Positions 10,802 to 22,048 of a stretch of DNA of 64,000 bases are shown here, in pieces (position 1 is the stretch's first letter; each line of letters begins with the position of its first letter). The notes beneath the pieces are model-generated. The model worked only from the letters and a program-made list of their open reading frames with translations. It was not told where the DNA came from and ran no database searches. The position numbers and the translations under genes were made by a program. The stretch is from assembly GCF_000182565.1 (NCBI RefSeq), contig NW_015971551.1, forward strand, positions 523,638 through 587,637, in the 5' to 3' direction. Origin of the DNA: Spizellomyces punctatus DAOM BR117. Taxonomy: Eukaryota > Chytridiomycota > Chytridiomycetes > Spizellomycetales > Spizellomycetaceae.

Positions 10802-12224
10802 CTACTCGCGCCTTCTTTTGCGTCTCTCTGAGCTACACGTCGAACACATCCAGGCACCTTCGGGCGGAGCACTGAGGCCCACGCATTCCAAATGGAACCA
10901 CTCATGTGGACACTCCTGCAAAGGTCACCTCTGTTAAACTCTCGTCCTATCACGTACGTGATCGCAATGCCTCTCACCTCATTGTCGCACGCTATCATTT
11001 CGCCAAACGACACCTGTTGACAGGTACAGTAGACCAACTCGTCCGACGTATCAGGCGATGCACCACGCCATCTTGGTGACGAAAGCGGACTGTTGAAGAT
11101 GTGCGGTGTTCTGGTTTAGCAGAAACTAGATCAATACCACTGCCTTATTAGGATGCTATCAACAAAAAATGCAAAAACGCGTATTAAACATTGTGGTACT
11201 TTACGATTTACGCTTTGTCGACCTTCTTTGTGACGCTAGAGCTCGTCGTTCTACGTCGAACTTACTGGGTAAACATGTGTCTCGCAAACTGGTTCGCGTA
11301 GGGTACTTACTTATTGACGGCGCTCCCACTCGGGCAGGTGGGCCAGTCGCTAAAACAAAACTGATTAATACCATTGCGAAAGCGTCCAGAACCTTACGGC
11401 TCTTTGCACACACCAGTCAACGAGAATAGGGATGTAGCGCTTCGTCTGCTGTTTATCGGAGTAGTTCGGTCACGCAATGCGTGCCCTGCGGTAACAACAG
11501 ATACTGTCGCGCATGCACTACTCTCCTCCACCGAAGGATTTATTCGATCGAGATCCTGTGACAAACGCCTCAAATATCTGTCGATCTGTATTTTGTGTGA
11601 ATAAACCGAATCACTGGTAATAAACTGTAGTACAGCGCAGAGCATATAATAATTTACCAATTCCTTGGATCTCTCCGCCATCTGAACCTTCTCTTCTGCA
11701 ATTTCTTTGCATTTTTTGAAATCTTCCGTTATCCTTTCGTACAGTTCGAGCTGATCCGGAAAATCGCGAACCAGTTCTTTTCTCTCCGCATCTTCAAATG
11801 AGTCAAATGTATGCTCCAGCCTTGGCGGCGTTTGGATCACCGCTTTTCCTTTGGGCTTAGGACGTGACGTTCCTTTTCCCTCCAGTTTGGCAAGCTCGAC
11901 CTGAGCACGAACGATCTCCTCCATCTTGTCGTAAAAGTCCATCTGCGCTCTTGCTATGTCCTGGCGCAGTGCTATGGAGTAAAGGATACCTTTAGACACA
12001 CATACTCGCGTGCAACACCAGCCACGTCTGCTTTACCGTCACATTCCTCGTCCTTTGCACGTAATTCGTTGAGAGTATAGTGTACCTCTTGGGGAACTGC
12101 CTCTATCGCTAAACAGATGTTACATCTTAATTTACATATTGATATCACAGAAATGCACCGTCCACTGCCTAGGACACGCACTGGCTATATACTCCTCCAA
12201 GTATGCAAAGTAATCGGTAGTCAT
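10802..12224 (-). CDS. ING-family PHD-finger chromatin protein
   Basis: Exon 1 (12224 to about 12182) encodes [14 protein letters not shown]. Exon 2 (about 12110-12046) continues [21 protein letters not shown], the ING N-terminal helical domain. Exon 3 (about 11988-11660) carries the coiled coil up to [10 protein letters not shown], and a further exon starts [13 protein letters not shown]. The C-terminal PHD finger is split by an intron: [19 protein letters not shown], then [21 protein letters not shown], giving the full C4HC3 set. A basic tail ([10 protein letters not shown]) ends at TAG 10804-10802. ING proteins are subunits of histone acetyltransferase or deacetylase complexes that read H3K4me3. 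Exons between about 11460 and 11080 are uncertain because I could not find a single splice path with an open frame. Confidence 0.8.
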
Positions 12225-12566
12225 ATTTTCTCGTCGTGCGTTAAAGGGCAAGAGGAGGCTCGCGCGGGGTAACGGACGCGTAGTTCACAACCAATTCTCT
12301 GCGACCAAGTACAGATAGACTTTCAAGCTCCAGTGTTGAGATTCCTTTTGCTCTTTTGCTTTGATCGCTGTCGATGCTCGATGCTACACTTGTTTTGCCT
12401 GTCCAACTTCCCGCCAAACGCATCCCTGGTCGTGCGCAGGCTGACTCAGCGAGTTATTAGCGTAATATAACCTTTTCAGGGTTTATGCTGGCACAGTCGT
12501 GTTGTCACATTCATAGCTGGACTGGACTGGAATTTGGAGCTAGATGGGCAGGCACATGGCACGGAC

Positions 12567-14808
12567 ATGGCACAAACAGGATCAGTCGAAGAGTCTATAG
12601 TATACGAGGATACACCGCTCGGAAATTATCTCGAATGTGTGTGAGATTAGTTGAAAACAGGATTAGCTCTAGAGCCATGTGAACTGATTGCCAATGGATA
12701 GGGGTGGAGAACGAAGGAGGTGGGGCCGCCGTTTTAGAAGCTAATTCGCCAGCGGACGCCTGGGAAACAGGTCAGCCAGCTCAAACGAGGCGCTGGGCCC
12801 AGGAACTTTGGGTCTCTTTCAAGGTGCAGAGGCCTTGGGAAGTTCAATATTTGACACTTGTCTAACCAAAGTATCATTCCAGTCGCTGCATCTACCTCGT
12901 CGCTTATTCCCTTCGTTGGAATCACGCAATGCGGTCTTTGAAACATTATACAAGGAAGAGGTGTACGAATTCTTGCTGCTTCAACACCATAGTGTGGATG
13001 GAAGACTTGCCAGTTCAAGCAACAGTCGGGCAATGATGCCCAATTCCATATCCGCCGAGTTTGGTGCACTTTTGGGGCTATGGGTTCTAGGAGGGGCTAG
13101 CGCATGGGCTGGAGCAGCGATATTAGCGAGGCAAAGGGGAGGTGCTCATCTCGCGGGGGCAGCTCTCCTTGTGATGCTCTCGGTTCCTCTTGTGTGGGCA
13201 ACACGTTCCCAATGGGTTAGTCCACCACACAGAGTCAACGACATCGCAATGTCCTTACATTCCTGCCTTGCTAGGCGCGTACACGACTCGGGCTTCTACA
13301 TCGTTCCTGCCTATCAACTCTTCGTTCGTTTCTTCAGTCTTCTCACGAACTGGACAAGATCCTTCGGAAAGCCATTCGCTACGTTCAAGAGGTTGAATTG
13401 GTTTCCCGAGGGTACAGACTGTGGGTTACATCTGTTATGGTTGCAATCTGCGTCCCACGTTGTTCATTCATCACCAAATAGGAACTAGTGCCCCAGCTTT
13501 GTCTCCCATCACCCGCATTGAACAGTCGTCAAAATCTAAGCGATGCATAGCGTTGCGGACTATGATTCGACATGTCATTGACGATATTTTGAGTCGATCG
13601 CGTTCAAGTCAGGCTAGTCTTGCTTTGCTCAGCGGAAGCGCAGATCATGCTTCGTCACCTACCCCCTCCGTTCCAACCTTTGTTACCGACGATTCCGATT
13701 CATTGTCTCTGTGCAGCTTGAAGTACAACTGGCAGCTGATGCGATTGCAGAGAGTGGAACTGCTGAATGCGGTACTAGTGGTTGCGCCATTTGACCAGGT
13801 ACCAGACGTTGGATATTGTGGGCAGAGGTGGACCAAAATAAACGGTCATTTGGATCGAGTGACTGAGACTTTGCGAGCAAGTTGTCTCAGGATTTCGCAA
13901 TGCATAGAGACGGAACTGCGTAAGTGCATGACAGATTCCGTACACGCTCTCTACCGTCAGTCTAACTCGGGTTTACCAAAGGCATCCGTTCTGACGAAAT
14001 TGCAGCCGATGCAGAGGATACGCATGCTGTTGGCGCGGTAGTAAATCGCCAGCGTCACCGACAGCGAAAATATCTCGCTAGTGCTATATCCCTTGACCAG
14101 AGATTGAAGGAAATTAGGACAAAACTGCTGATATGCACGCAAGATATTGAGAGTAAGATACCGGCGTCCGCCAACGTTTAATGCAGGTCTGCTTCAGCTC
14201 AAATGTTCTAGACATGGACGATGAATTGCAGCTCGATCCAATAGCTCAGTTATTTGATTCGATCGGTCGTGATCTTGAAAACGCGTCTTGCAACTGGAAA
14301 GAAGCTCAATATAATTTACAGCACTTATTTGCTGATAGTGGTAGCAACAATGATGATGATATGCAGATGGCAACGGATCTTAAAACTGGAAGGGCAGCGT
14401 GGGACGAGCAGATATACAAGGAGCGCATAGCTGTCCACGACAGTATACCCGATGAAAACCTCCAGCAGGAAGGACCGGAGGAGCTGTATGAAGACACTGC
14501 GGAGGATATCTCCGATATCGCTCCAGCATCTAACGTAAGTAACATTTGACGCGGCATCGGCAATGTCACCTGTCATTGATCCTTGTGGCATCCCATCTAG
14601 AAATTGACCAGGGAACAACGTATTCAGCTCCAACAAGCCAAAAGACAGGTCAAGGTATGGAGGACACATATTGACGATTCGTTACCTTTTGCTAATCGTA
14701 ATGGATTTGTAGAATCATGTCAAAGTCCAACGCATCGCCAAGGATGAGATGATGTCTGAACTCAAAAATGTTCTCACACAGCGGAAACCACATGTGCAAA
14801 CTTCATGA
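12567..14808 (+). CDS. Vezatin/Inp2-type myosin-binding domain protein
   Basis: Proposed start MAQTGSVEESIVYEDTPLGNYLE, spliced at a GTGTGT donor to an exon opening WVENEGGGAAVLEAN. Another junction leads to SLHLPRRLFPSLESRN and then to a strongly hydrophobic region with two probable membrane segments (EFGALLGLWVLGGASAWAGAAIL; AGAALLVMLSVPLVW). The hallmark follows: KAIRYVQEVELVSRGYRL, an intron, then GTSAPALSPITRIEQ, which resembles the myosin-binding domain shared by vezatin and yeast Inp2. Later exons are acidic and helical, ending KNVLTQRKPHVQTS at TGA 14806-14808. In yeast Inp2 is the peroxisomal receptor for a class V myosin, and vezatin sits at animal adherens junctions and synapses. 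The role here is inferred; organelle anchoring to myosin is the best guess. Exons around 13220-13330 and 14040-14200 are approximate. Confidence 0.65.
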
Positions 14809-15058
14809 AATCAGCTGTCATTGTAATACATTATTTATTTTTCAAGACCTATTTCGCTCCAGCAGTAAAAGCATAAAGCACATAATATATTTTTGATTCT
14901 CATTGGGGCCAGTATACAAAAAAGAAAAAAAAATAGCTAGGACCCTCTCAAGATTCACACTTTGCACTTGCTACCAAAGTAACGTTCTTGGTCTTGCGAT
15001 CGAGAATATCGATAGGCTGACTGACAGTTGCCATGTAAAGGTATGCGATACAGATTTC

Positions 15059-15413
15059 CTAACAGTTACACTTTCCGGCTGGGCATTTGCAAGATGCACC
15101 GCATGCGCAAGAGTGATGGGCAGCCTTTCGCTCTGCCTCACCGCAGTTGCAGGCATCGTGGGTGGCAGGGCTATAGATTATACGACTCTAAATGAGTATA
15201 CGAATGGAATGGCAAAGTGACATGCGCGACTGAAACCACGTACCACACACACTCGCTACCGCACGAGCAGTTGGCTGCGGCCCTCTGAGCGTCAGCCTTC
15301 TGCTTGACTTCTTGTCGGTTGCATGTGCACGATGCTCCGTGGGCGCCGTTGCAGCCGCATCCAACGCCGCAAGGGCAGACACCGAGGTCAGTGGGAGCAG
15401 TAGTAGAAGACAT
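15059..15413 (-). CDS. Cys-rich fungal metallothionein
   Basis: Two exons (15413-15244 and 15170-15059) joined across a 73-nt GT..AG intron give 93 aa with 18 cysteines, nearly all in CxC or CxxxC spacing (GVCPCGVGCGCNG, SCTC, NCSCGSECVC, ACNCGE, SCACGASCKCPAGKCNC). There are no aromatic residues in the Cys-rich parts. Two Cys-rich halves flank a short Lys/Ala/Gln-rich helix-like linker (RQEVKQKADAQRAAAN), and a similar linker (EAERKAAHH) occurs in exon 2, which suggests internal duplication. The protein should bind Cu, Zn or Cd in the cytosol for buffering and detoxification. A TATA box lies 123 bp upstream, consistent with a highly inducible gene. Confidence 0.88.
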
Positions 15414-15535
15414 GTTGGTGATGAGGAAACTTGAAGGGTTTATGGTGTGTTGAGTGTCAGGTTTCAAGGCGAGAGGCTGAAGTTGCTTGTTTGTGGAGTT
15501 GAAAGTGTGGGGGGGAAATGCTTAAAGGTCTGTCC

Positions 15536-15542
15536 TTTTATA
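15536..15542 (-). promoter_or_regulatory. TATA box of the metallothionein gene
   Basis: Read on the minus strand this is TATAAAA followed by GG, located 123 bp upstream of the metallothionein ATG. TATA-containing promoters are typical of stress-induced fungal genes. The region between the box and the ATG contains a poly-C run and is otherwise featureless. I did not find an unambiguous metal-response element. Confidence 0.55.
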
Positions 15543-15978
15543 AGCCCAAAAGGCTGAGTGTGGGGAAGAAAGAGCCTTTAGAAGCGCGTGGCCCGTTCCC
15601 CCACAATCCAATTTTTGCCAACCAACTAGAATATCTCCTTCTTTTTGTGATCAGACGCGAAGTTTCTGCCAGTGGTTGAGGTGATTTCGCATTTCAACAA
15701 GGAGGCCTTTTCGCCAATTGTTTTTTTTTATTTCATATCGGTTTGGGAGCAGATGGGCATATGGTTGGATATCAAGTTTCCAAACACACAAACAACATCA
15801 CAAAACAATCACAGAACACAATCACAGAACGAGTTTGTGAACTGAACAACAGCACATGCTGTGATCATCTAAATTCTATTGAGATCAAAACCCTGCCGCG
15901 CCCCCTTCTTTCCTCCAGTCGCCGGCAGCTGGAGAAATATCATTCAGAACAGGTCAATACCAACAAGTTGCATGGCCT
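15543..15978. other. Metallothionein upstream region with short direct repeats
   Basis: This interval separates the metallothionein promoter from the 3' end of the gamma-glutamyltransferase gene, both on the minus strand. Near 15780-15850 the motif AATCACAGAACA recurs as an imperfect direct repeat within a CA/AAC-rich tract, next to AACAACATCACAAAACAATC. A poly-T run occurs at 15720-15730. No coding exon is evident. Confidence 0.5.
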
Positions 15979-18775
15979 TTACACACCTTGAATAGTTCCG
16001 TTGCGCAGGCGACGGATAGCTTCCACGCCGCTCAAGTAAAACTTTGGAGGCAACCTTGTCACCTAATGGTCAAAAAAAAATTGTTAAAACTATGACAAGG
16101 TATGACACTGACAAAGACTGCATACATTATGTCCTCTTGCTTCCAGCTCTTTGACAAGCGCATCATCATACTCATTTTCCACCGCAATCTGTAACTAGAT
16201 TAGTTAAAGCGTCCCAAATGTGATTGTAAAATTGAACCCCGTACCGTGTTTGGGAGCAACTGATGATGCGCTCTAGGCATGCTTACGGCATGTCCCGCGT
16301 CAAGACCCCAATCCAACATGTCAAAAATGGTTTGCAGCGTTGCTGTTATAATCCTGCTTCCGCCGCTGGCTCCAATAATGGCTTCCACTTGACCATCACG
16401 CTCGATTATGGTAGGAACGCTCGAGGACAGTGGTCTCTTGCGTGGTTCTGGAGATGAAAATCAACGATGGATCAAAGTAGAGCAAAATCACCGCATGTGA
16501 CACTTACGGACGTAATTATATGGCGATGGGACAAGACCAAAAGCGTTAGGTACACCGGGAATAGAAAAGTCATCCTACAAGTGTGAAACGTTGAGACGGC
16601 AGCTCTAAAAGAAGCCGCGATCTTTCCATTTACCATTTCATCATTCAAAATAATTCCAGTCTCTGGGTCCATTAATTGTCCACCAAACAACAAATTTACG
16701 GTGCAGGTCATTGACACGGCTTCCCCGTCCGGACCAAGAACAGAGACATGCATCTGGATGGCGAAAAAGGCAGATTTCACTTAGCCTTGTGGGCACCGCC
16801 TTACCGACTAACACGTCACTCACGGTTCCGTGATCTTCTTCAACGTCAAATGGAGGGTTGTAGTAGGCAGGGGGAAACGTTTTCGTCTACGATATAGCTC
16901 TCATTTAGTAACCGACCGCCAACTTTTGTTTGCGTCAATCCGCATACATCAGAGATATTCTGCCGGATTAGCCCAGCAGTCTGCTTGTCCGTAAAGTGCT
17001 CGGCGATTTCAGTGATGTTACGGAAAACCGTGTCAATTGGATCACCGTAATAACTGCGCTGCGCAAAGCCGTGTTTATAACTCTCGATGAGTCTAAGAGC
17101 AAGATTATCATAAGCAATCTGTCTTGGATGCTGCAAGACCACGAACGGGTAGCCCGCCAAGAGAAACCATACCGGTGAATGTTCGTTGGTGTCCTCCCTT
17201 CACCGCGCAAGTCATAACCCTCCATGATATTCAGGACAGACAAGAGCACCGGGCCACTTTATAAATAATCACCATGTTAGTCAAACAGCTGCAGATTGGG
17301 CACCCAATATTCGCACCTCGTAGGCGCCGGTGATGTAATAATCCGTCTGCCGTGATAATATCCAATCAACGTGTCTTGGACCTTGGCTTGATACTGCTTC
17401 ATGTCATTGAGCGTCAAGATGCCTCCATCGTCAGTGACTGTTTTTACGATGCTCTCGGCAATTTTACCCTGCAAAATGTGTAGAATACGGATCAATCAGT
17501 CTGACTTAATACCCCTTATGCGTGACAGACAAAAAGTTACCTCATAGAATACCGAAGCACCCTGCTCGGCAATCGTTTTCAGGGTAGCGCCCAATTTTTC
17601 TCGTTTGATGGTATCTCCCTTTCTCAACAGCTGCCCGTTGGGTGCAAACACATCGCGGAAGGCGGTGTTGTTGAGCATCAAATCGCCTGCCGCCTGGGAT
17701 TCCGTAATCGTCAAGGACAACACCCCACTCATAACATAAAGGAGGCATCAACTCACTTTGATACGGCTTTCCAGGGTCTGCGAGACTGTCCAGCCATTAA
17801 TGGACAGCTCAATTGAGGGTTGGAACAATGCTCTCCACGGCAATTTTCCATATCTTTTATTCATCTTGAGCCCGCATTCAGCTTGCGTCCTACAGCTGTT
17901 CAAACCTACCTTTTATGGGCAGCCTCATAACCTCGAATTTCCCCCCTTCACACAGAAGTAGGATTCAGGACAGCGCATACAGGGGTACTGGCTATAATAA
18001 ACACTTACGGGATACCAACGCCCAGTCCTCCGAACTGAGCCGATCGTGGATTTTCAACGTACATGTCCCTGGTACTCGCAGCCGGGGCTTCTTCTCTAAA
18101 ATCCACATACTTGCTCGCGCCATTCTTTTCCCTCACAACCATAAACCCTCCTCCACCAATACCACTACTGTACATATTGGTAACACCAATGCACAGCCCA
18201 GTGGCAATCGTTGCGTCCACAGCAGATCCACCTTGTCGCAAGGTGTTGGCACCAATCTCACTGCAAATTACATTTTCAGAGGATACAGCGGCATTGCGCG
18301 AAGTAATGGAACCTGGAATGAGATCTGATCGTACGTAGATGGGCTCGTAATACAGTTTGGAGGCCCTTTGATAAATAAATCCAGTATAAGGTGAAAACAG
18401 ACCTTGGTGTGAGCTACCACTCTTTCCCGCGATGTCCACAACAGCCCAGACTCCTATACCCGATCATGTTAAATCAAGGTTTTACATATAGCGCTGCTAC
18501 GACATACATACCCAGCAACAAGAGGGCAGTGAGGGCAGCGACGGTGCCGGGTCTCCCCCTTACCAGCTTCCACACCCGAGATGTCTGGGTCTGAGACCTT
18601 CCCGTCTCGCGCAAGAGAGCGCCATTCTCCGTATCATCAAGAGAATCGCGATCAATGGCAACGTACGCAGACGGGTTGGGCTCCTAAGAAAATGAGATCT
18701 GTAAGAAACCTTTGACCTCTCCAAATTCCACTTGCAAACAACGAAACTAACCTGTTGGGACGACGCTAAGGGCAT
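15979..18775 (-). CDS. Gamma-glutamyltransferase, type II membrane form
   Basis: Multi-exon gene opening MPLASSQQ, spliced to EPNPSAYVAIDRDSLDD. A cytosolic N-tail and one membrane segment follow (GTVAALTALLLLGVWAVV), as in vacuolar or plasma-membrane GGTs. Conserved landmarks in order: SENVICSEIGANTLRQGGSA, SSGIGGGGFMVV, VDFREEAPAA, GEIRGYEAAHKRYGKLPW, AGDLMLNNTAFRDVFAP, GKIAESIVKTV, SGPVLLSVLNIMEGYDL, and EEDHGT joined to MHVSVLGPDGEAVS. In the last of these the Thr begins the small subunit and is the autocatalytic nucleophile. Then come GGQLMDPETGIILNDEMDD and GASGGSRII. The enzyme cleaves the gamma-glutamyl bond of glutathione and its conjugates. The intron just before TKTFPPAYYNPPF is only 37 nt and contains TTACTAAAT, a branch-point-like motif. 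It ends at TAA 15981-15979. Confidence 0.88.
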
Positions 18776-18986
18776 TTTGTGGAGCTGGCAAGGATCGTCG
18801 GTCGCCTCGTATCTTATATATATCCAAGAATTTGCGTTCAACGCTCGAAAGAAAATATCGTCACCCAGTGGGAAAAGTTAGCGATCTGGTTGGTGTGACT
18901 CATCGCACCTTTGCTTACAAAACGTGTTGATCGACGCACTCCTCAGTTCGAAATAACTGCTATTTTTCAGGACTTTTTTGAATTTG

Positions 18987-19784
18987 ATGGACGGCCCGTC
19001 CCCAACAACGGCTGCGGTCACGATTCAGCGTCATGTACGAGGATATCTTGCTCGAAGGCGTCTGGCAAAGTACAGACAATGCGCAATTATAATTCAAGCT
19101 CACGTGCGAGGCTACCTTACTCGCCTCAAGCGCAGACCTCATCTTGCCGAATGCCGACGTGCGCGAGACCTAGGACGAAAACTGCTGACGACTCGACAAA
19201 GAATCGTACAAAAGGAAAAGATAATGGGGATGGTGAGGGGCGTGGGTGATGTTCACGGTTGGGAAAGGAAGCGGAGAGAAGAGGCCGCAAAGGTGTTGCA
19301 GAGGTGGCATAAAGGTGTCCTTGCACGAAAGACTTTCCAGAGGAAAAAGCTAGAGAGGAAAAGAGAAAGTTCGAAGATGGAAAGGATAAACGTGGAAACA
19401 ATTGTAGAGGATGAAAAGGGTGAAAATGCGGACCTCAATGCGATCTATGGACAGATCCTCACACGGCTACGTGATCGGCGAAAAAACCCCCCCAGCTCAT
19501 CCGTCCAAAATCCGCCCCTGCAATCTTATACATCGACCACGACTCCAGTGCTACCTCTGGTTCGTGAAATCGATTCTTATATCACATACATTCAACGCAC
19601 AACAGCTAATATCGCCGAGGAGAACTTTGAAGTGGCAGTACACAATATGAATATACACATCCCCGTGCAGAGGATTCGGATGGAGCATTTAAAGGCTCAT
19701 AAGCGGGCAAGAGGAAGATGGTGGGAAATTCCGGACGATGACGCTGATGAGTGGGAATCAGATATGGCTGAAGCTGCCGACTAA
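18987..19784 (+). CDS. IQ-motif (calmodulin-binding) protein
   Basis: Single open exon of 265 aa starting MDGPSPTT. Two tandem IQ motifs sit near the N-terminus (AAVTIQRHVRGYLARRRLAKY and CAIIIQAHVRGYLTRLKRR), and a third, more diverged one follows (AAKVLQRWHKGVLARKTFQR). The middle is basic and coiled-coil-like. The C-terminal half (REIDSYITYIQRTTANIAEENF..) is moderately conserved-looking and ends in an acidic tail (DDDADEWESDMAEAAD). IQ motifs bind calmodulin or myosin light chains. SPATA17 and several axonemal proteins have a similar N-terminal IQ cluster, so a flagellar role is possible given the neighbours. I cannot assign the family. It diverges from GGT with about 210 bp between starts. 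Confidence 0.65.
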   Translation: MDGPSPTTAAVTIQRHVRGYLARRRLAKYRQCAIIIQAHVRGYLTRLKRRPHLAECRRARDLGRKLLTTRQRIVQKEKIMGMVRGVGDVHGWERKRREEAAKVLQRWHKGVLARKTFQRKKLERKRESSKMERINVETIVEDEKGENADLNAIYGQILTRLRDRRKNPPSSSVQNPPLQSYTSTTTPVLPLVREIDSYITYIQRTTANIAEENFEVAVHNMNIHIPVQRIRMEHLKAHKRARGRWWEIPDDDADEWESDMAEAAD

Positions 19785-19960
19785 CGATGAATGCAATGTG
19801 CGGGAATGAGATATTTGGAGCACCGGTGAGGAATACAATGCCACGCTACAACCGAATTCGTTCTTCAGGAGGTACCGCAACAGTGATACATGCAAATGGA
19901 CAGACACACCCCAGAATATATAAAAGTATGTACACGATCGATGCATCTCCAAAAAGCTGT

Positions 19961-20690
19961 CTAGTATTTATATTTCGTTGAGTAATCCTTGGGGGACACG
20001 ACCAAACCTCGTCCTTTTCTTGCACCGCGATACACTGTCTCTGTACGTAGATAACATTATAAATCGGATGTCCAACCTTTATATTCGAGAAAATCATCAA
20101 CCACTGTTACCACTTACCAACAATATCCACCATTTCCTGCTTATCCTCCAATGCCCAGTTGATCTTGTTATTATTACCAGTACCCAAATCGATCATTATA
20201 TGTTTGTTTCGGTAGAAAAACATGACTGTACATGGATCGTATAATTCATACATTTTGTTGAAATCTGCAGAGGACGGGGCTTGAGTGATAGATCCCGACC
20301 GAAATGGCTGACAGGATACTACGTACCAGGGACTTCGGTGATATCTACTAGGTATATTACGGCAAAGTTCTTAACTTTCTCGGCTATAGCGTAGAGTACT
20401 TCGTCCATTTTCATACAAGTTGGATCCTGCATGAGTCGAGCAGGTGAACATTTTGTGCTACTGTCCATGGTGCGCCAGCACTCTATGTTGTCTTGCCAAG
20501 GGTACCTCCCATATACTCACCCAATCGTGCCCAAATCGAACCACGACCACTCGTTCCTCTTCGTTGAGGATAGCTTGGTCGACATGCCAACCAGAGTGCA
20601 AATGCGGAAGGAAATAACTGACGAAAGAGCAAGATCAGAATGTGTCCAGAGCTCCCAGAGGATTGTGAAGACTCCGCTCACTTACGACAT
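19961..20690 (-). CDS. DIM1: U5 snRNP thioredoxin-like protein DIM1 (TXNL4A)
   Basis: Five exons (20690-20686, 20617-20521, 20426-20327, 20264-20118, 20040-19961) sum to 429 nt and encode 142 aa, the conserved size of DIM1. Reading frame and sequence match the family end to end: SYFLPHLHSGWHVDQAIL, RVVVVRFGHDWDPTCMKMDE, FAVIYLVDITEVPDFNKMYE, NKHIMIDLGTGNNNKINWA, and the terminal GLVVSPKDYSTKYKY. The protein is a thioredoxin-fold component of the U5 and U4/U6.U5 tri-snRNP, needed for pre-mRNA splicing. The first coding exon is only 5 nt (ATGTC), which is unusual but gives the expected MSYF start. The gene converges with the IQ gene, with 176 bp between stops. Confidence 0.95.
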
Positions 20691-21141
20691 GATGGACTGT
20701 CTCTGGTTATCTCAGTTCACAAAGTTGCGTGGTCAAAGTACCATTCAGAGGTGGGCCAGAGATCAATGTGCACAGTTGGGTGTGTCCAAAGCAGCGTGGC
20801 GCAGCGCACGATTCCATCGCGTTCCTGCTCCATGTAGTCAAGAAGACAGTATGGATATTGTATTGTGAAAATACGCAACCCTGCTCATGCGTTATAACCA
20901 TGTAACAAGTGTCCCAATCTTACAAAGTAAATAAGCTGAAAACAAGAAATCCTTCATCTATTATTGGTCCTCAGAGATTAGTTGGCTGCGAGGATCCTGT
21001 TGTCTTGCTCATATCTTTATTAGCAGCCGTGTACTCTGAATCTTGAAAACTTTGTTCGACAGGCTCCGCTTTGCACCTGCTTTGGGAGGAAGCCAACGCA
21101 TAGAGGGAAATAACAGCACAGTCGTTATACGGGCCCAACGA

Positions 21142-21619
21142 TCATGTAAACATTAAGGGCAGCATGACATACTCTGGATTCTTTTGAGCACGCTGGACTA
21201 GTTCCTGAGCGACATCAGATGACCGATGTGAATTGATGTAGCATTGAATGTGGCCAGAGGAGTACTGAAAGCGGGGCTGTGTGGCGGGTCCTTGACTCTC
21301 GCTTTTATTCAGAATATCTTTCAAGTCGGAAACTGTGAATAACTGATGTTTGAGTTTCTGAGCAAGAGTTTGGAGCATACTGCGGAAGAGAGCAGATACC
21401 TTTTATTTTGTAACTTGAATCAGTGTACCCGCTGCTTCCCATCTCTTGGTTAGCCTTTAGGTCGACGGTAATAGTATCATTTGGGTTTGCAGTGGCATTC
21501 AACTTCTCCGAAAGCTCTGCCGCTGAAAGACGATTTGCGTTTGTGTGAGTGGTGCGGACAAGGATAGCACGGAGCGTCGTTGAGCGCATGTTAAGACGGC
21601 AGGCAGAGAATCGAAGCAT
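21142..21619 (-). CDS. Small putative mitochondrial protein, unrecognised
   Basis: Two exons (21619-21400 and 21332-21142) joined by a 67-nt intron encode 136 aa. The N-terminus (MLRFSACRLNMRSTTLRAIL) is rich in Arg, Ser and Leu without acidic residues, as in a mitochondrial presequence. The remainder has a short helical stretch (LSAAELSEKLNA) and a conserved-looking C-terminal block (HIQCYINSHRSSDVAQELVQRAQ, ending VMLPLMFT). I do not recognise the family. The reading frame is open about 150 nt further upstream, but the chosen ATG gives the best targeting signal. Confidence 0.55.
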
Positions 21620-22048
21620 ATCTTGTGGTTCAATCAGTGAAAGTTGTGTCGTTGAATGTGGATGTGTGCAAAGGACGATCAAGAGCAGCAAGTCGTCGTT
21701 GAAGGCCAGTGATGTCATTGAAACGCGTCCCGTCAGCAATAGAACACGTGATGTCGCCACCATAGCCACACATTATTTTTTTTTGCTGACTGTCCCCGGG
21801 TATAAAAGGCGTGCCTTGTCCATCTTGTCGTTCTTTAGGAAGAAAACTTACCCTTCAAAAGCACCGTCCGCAAGGTGACTTTTGCTTCGGCAAAGGACAG
21901 TCATCCGATGATGCAGGCGAGTCGTCCAGGGTAAAGAAGAGGGACGGCGTTAAGAAACGGGTGCCATGCTGGAGTTGTACGGCCCGCTCCTTTGGATGGT
22001 CGGTGAAATGCAATGGCAATTTCTTGACGTACATTTGAGCTAGCTTTT

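Noticed and set aside
21811-22038. 75-aa plus-strand frame with CPSC and CWSC pairs, just downstream of a TATAAAAGG
   Set aside because: The TATA box would be only a few bases upstream of the ATG, the sequence has no recognisable domain, and the interval is a short gap between two minus-strand genes. A transcript would be needed to support it.
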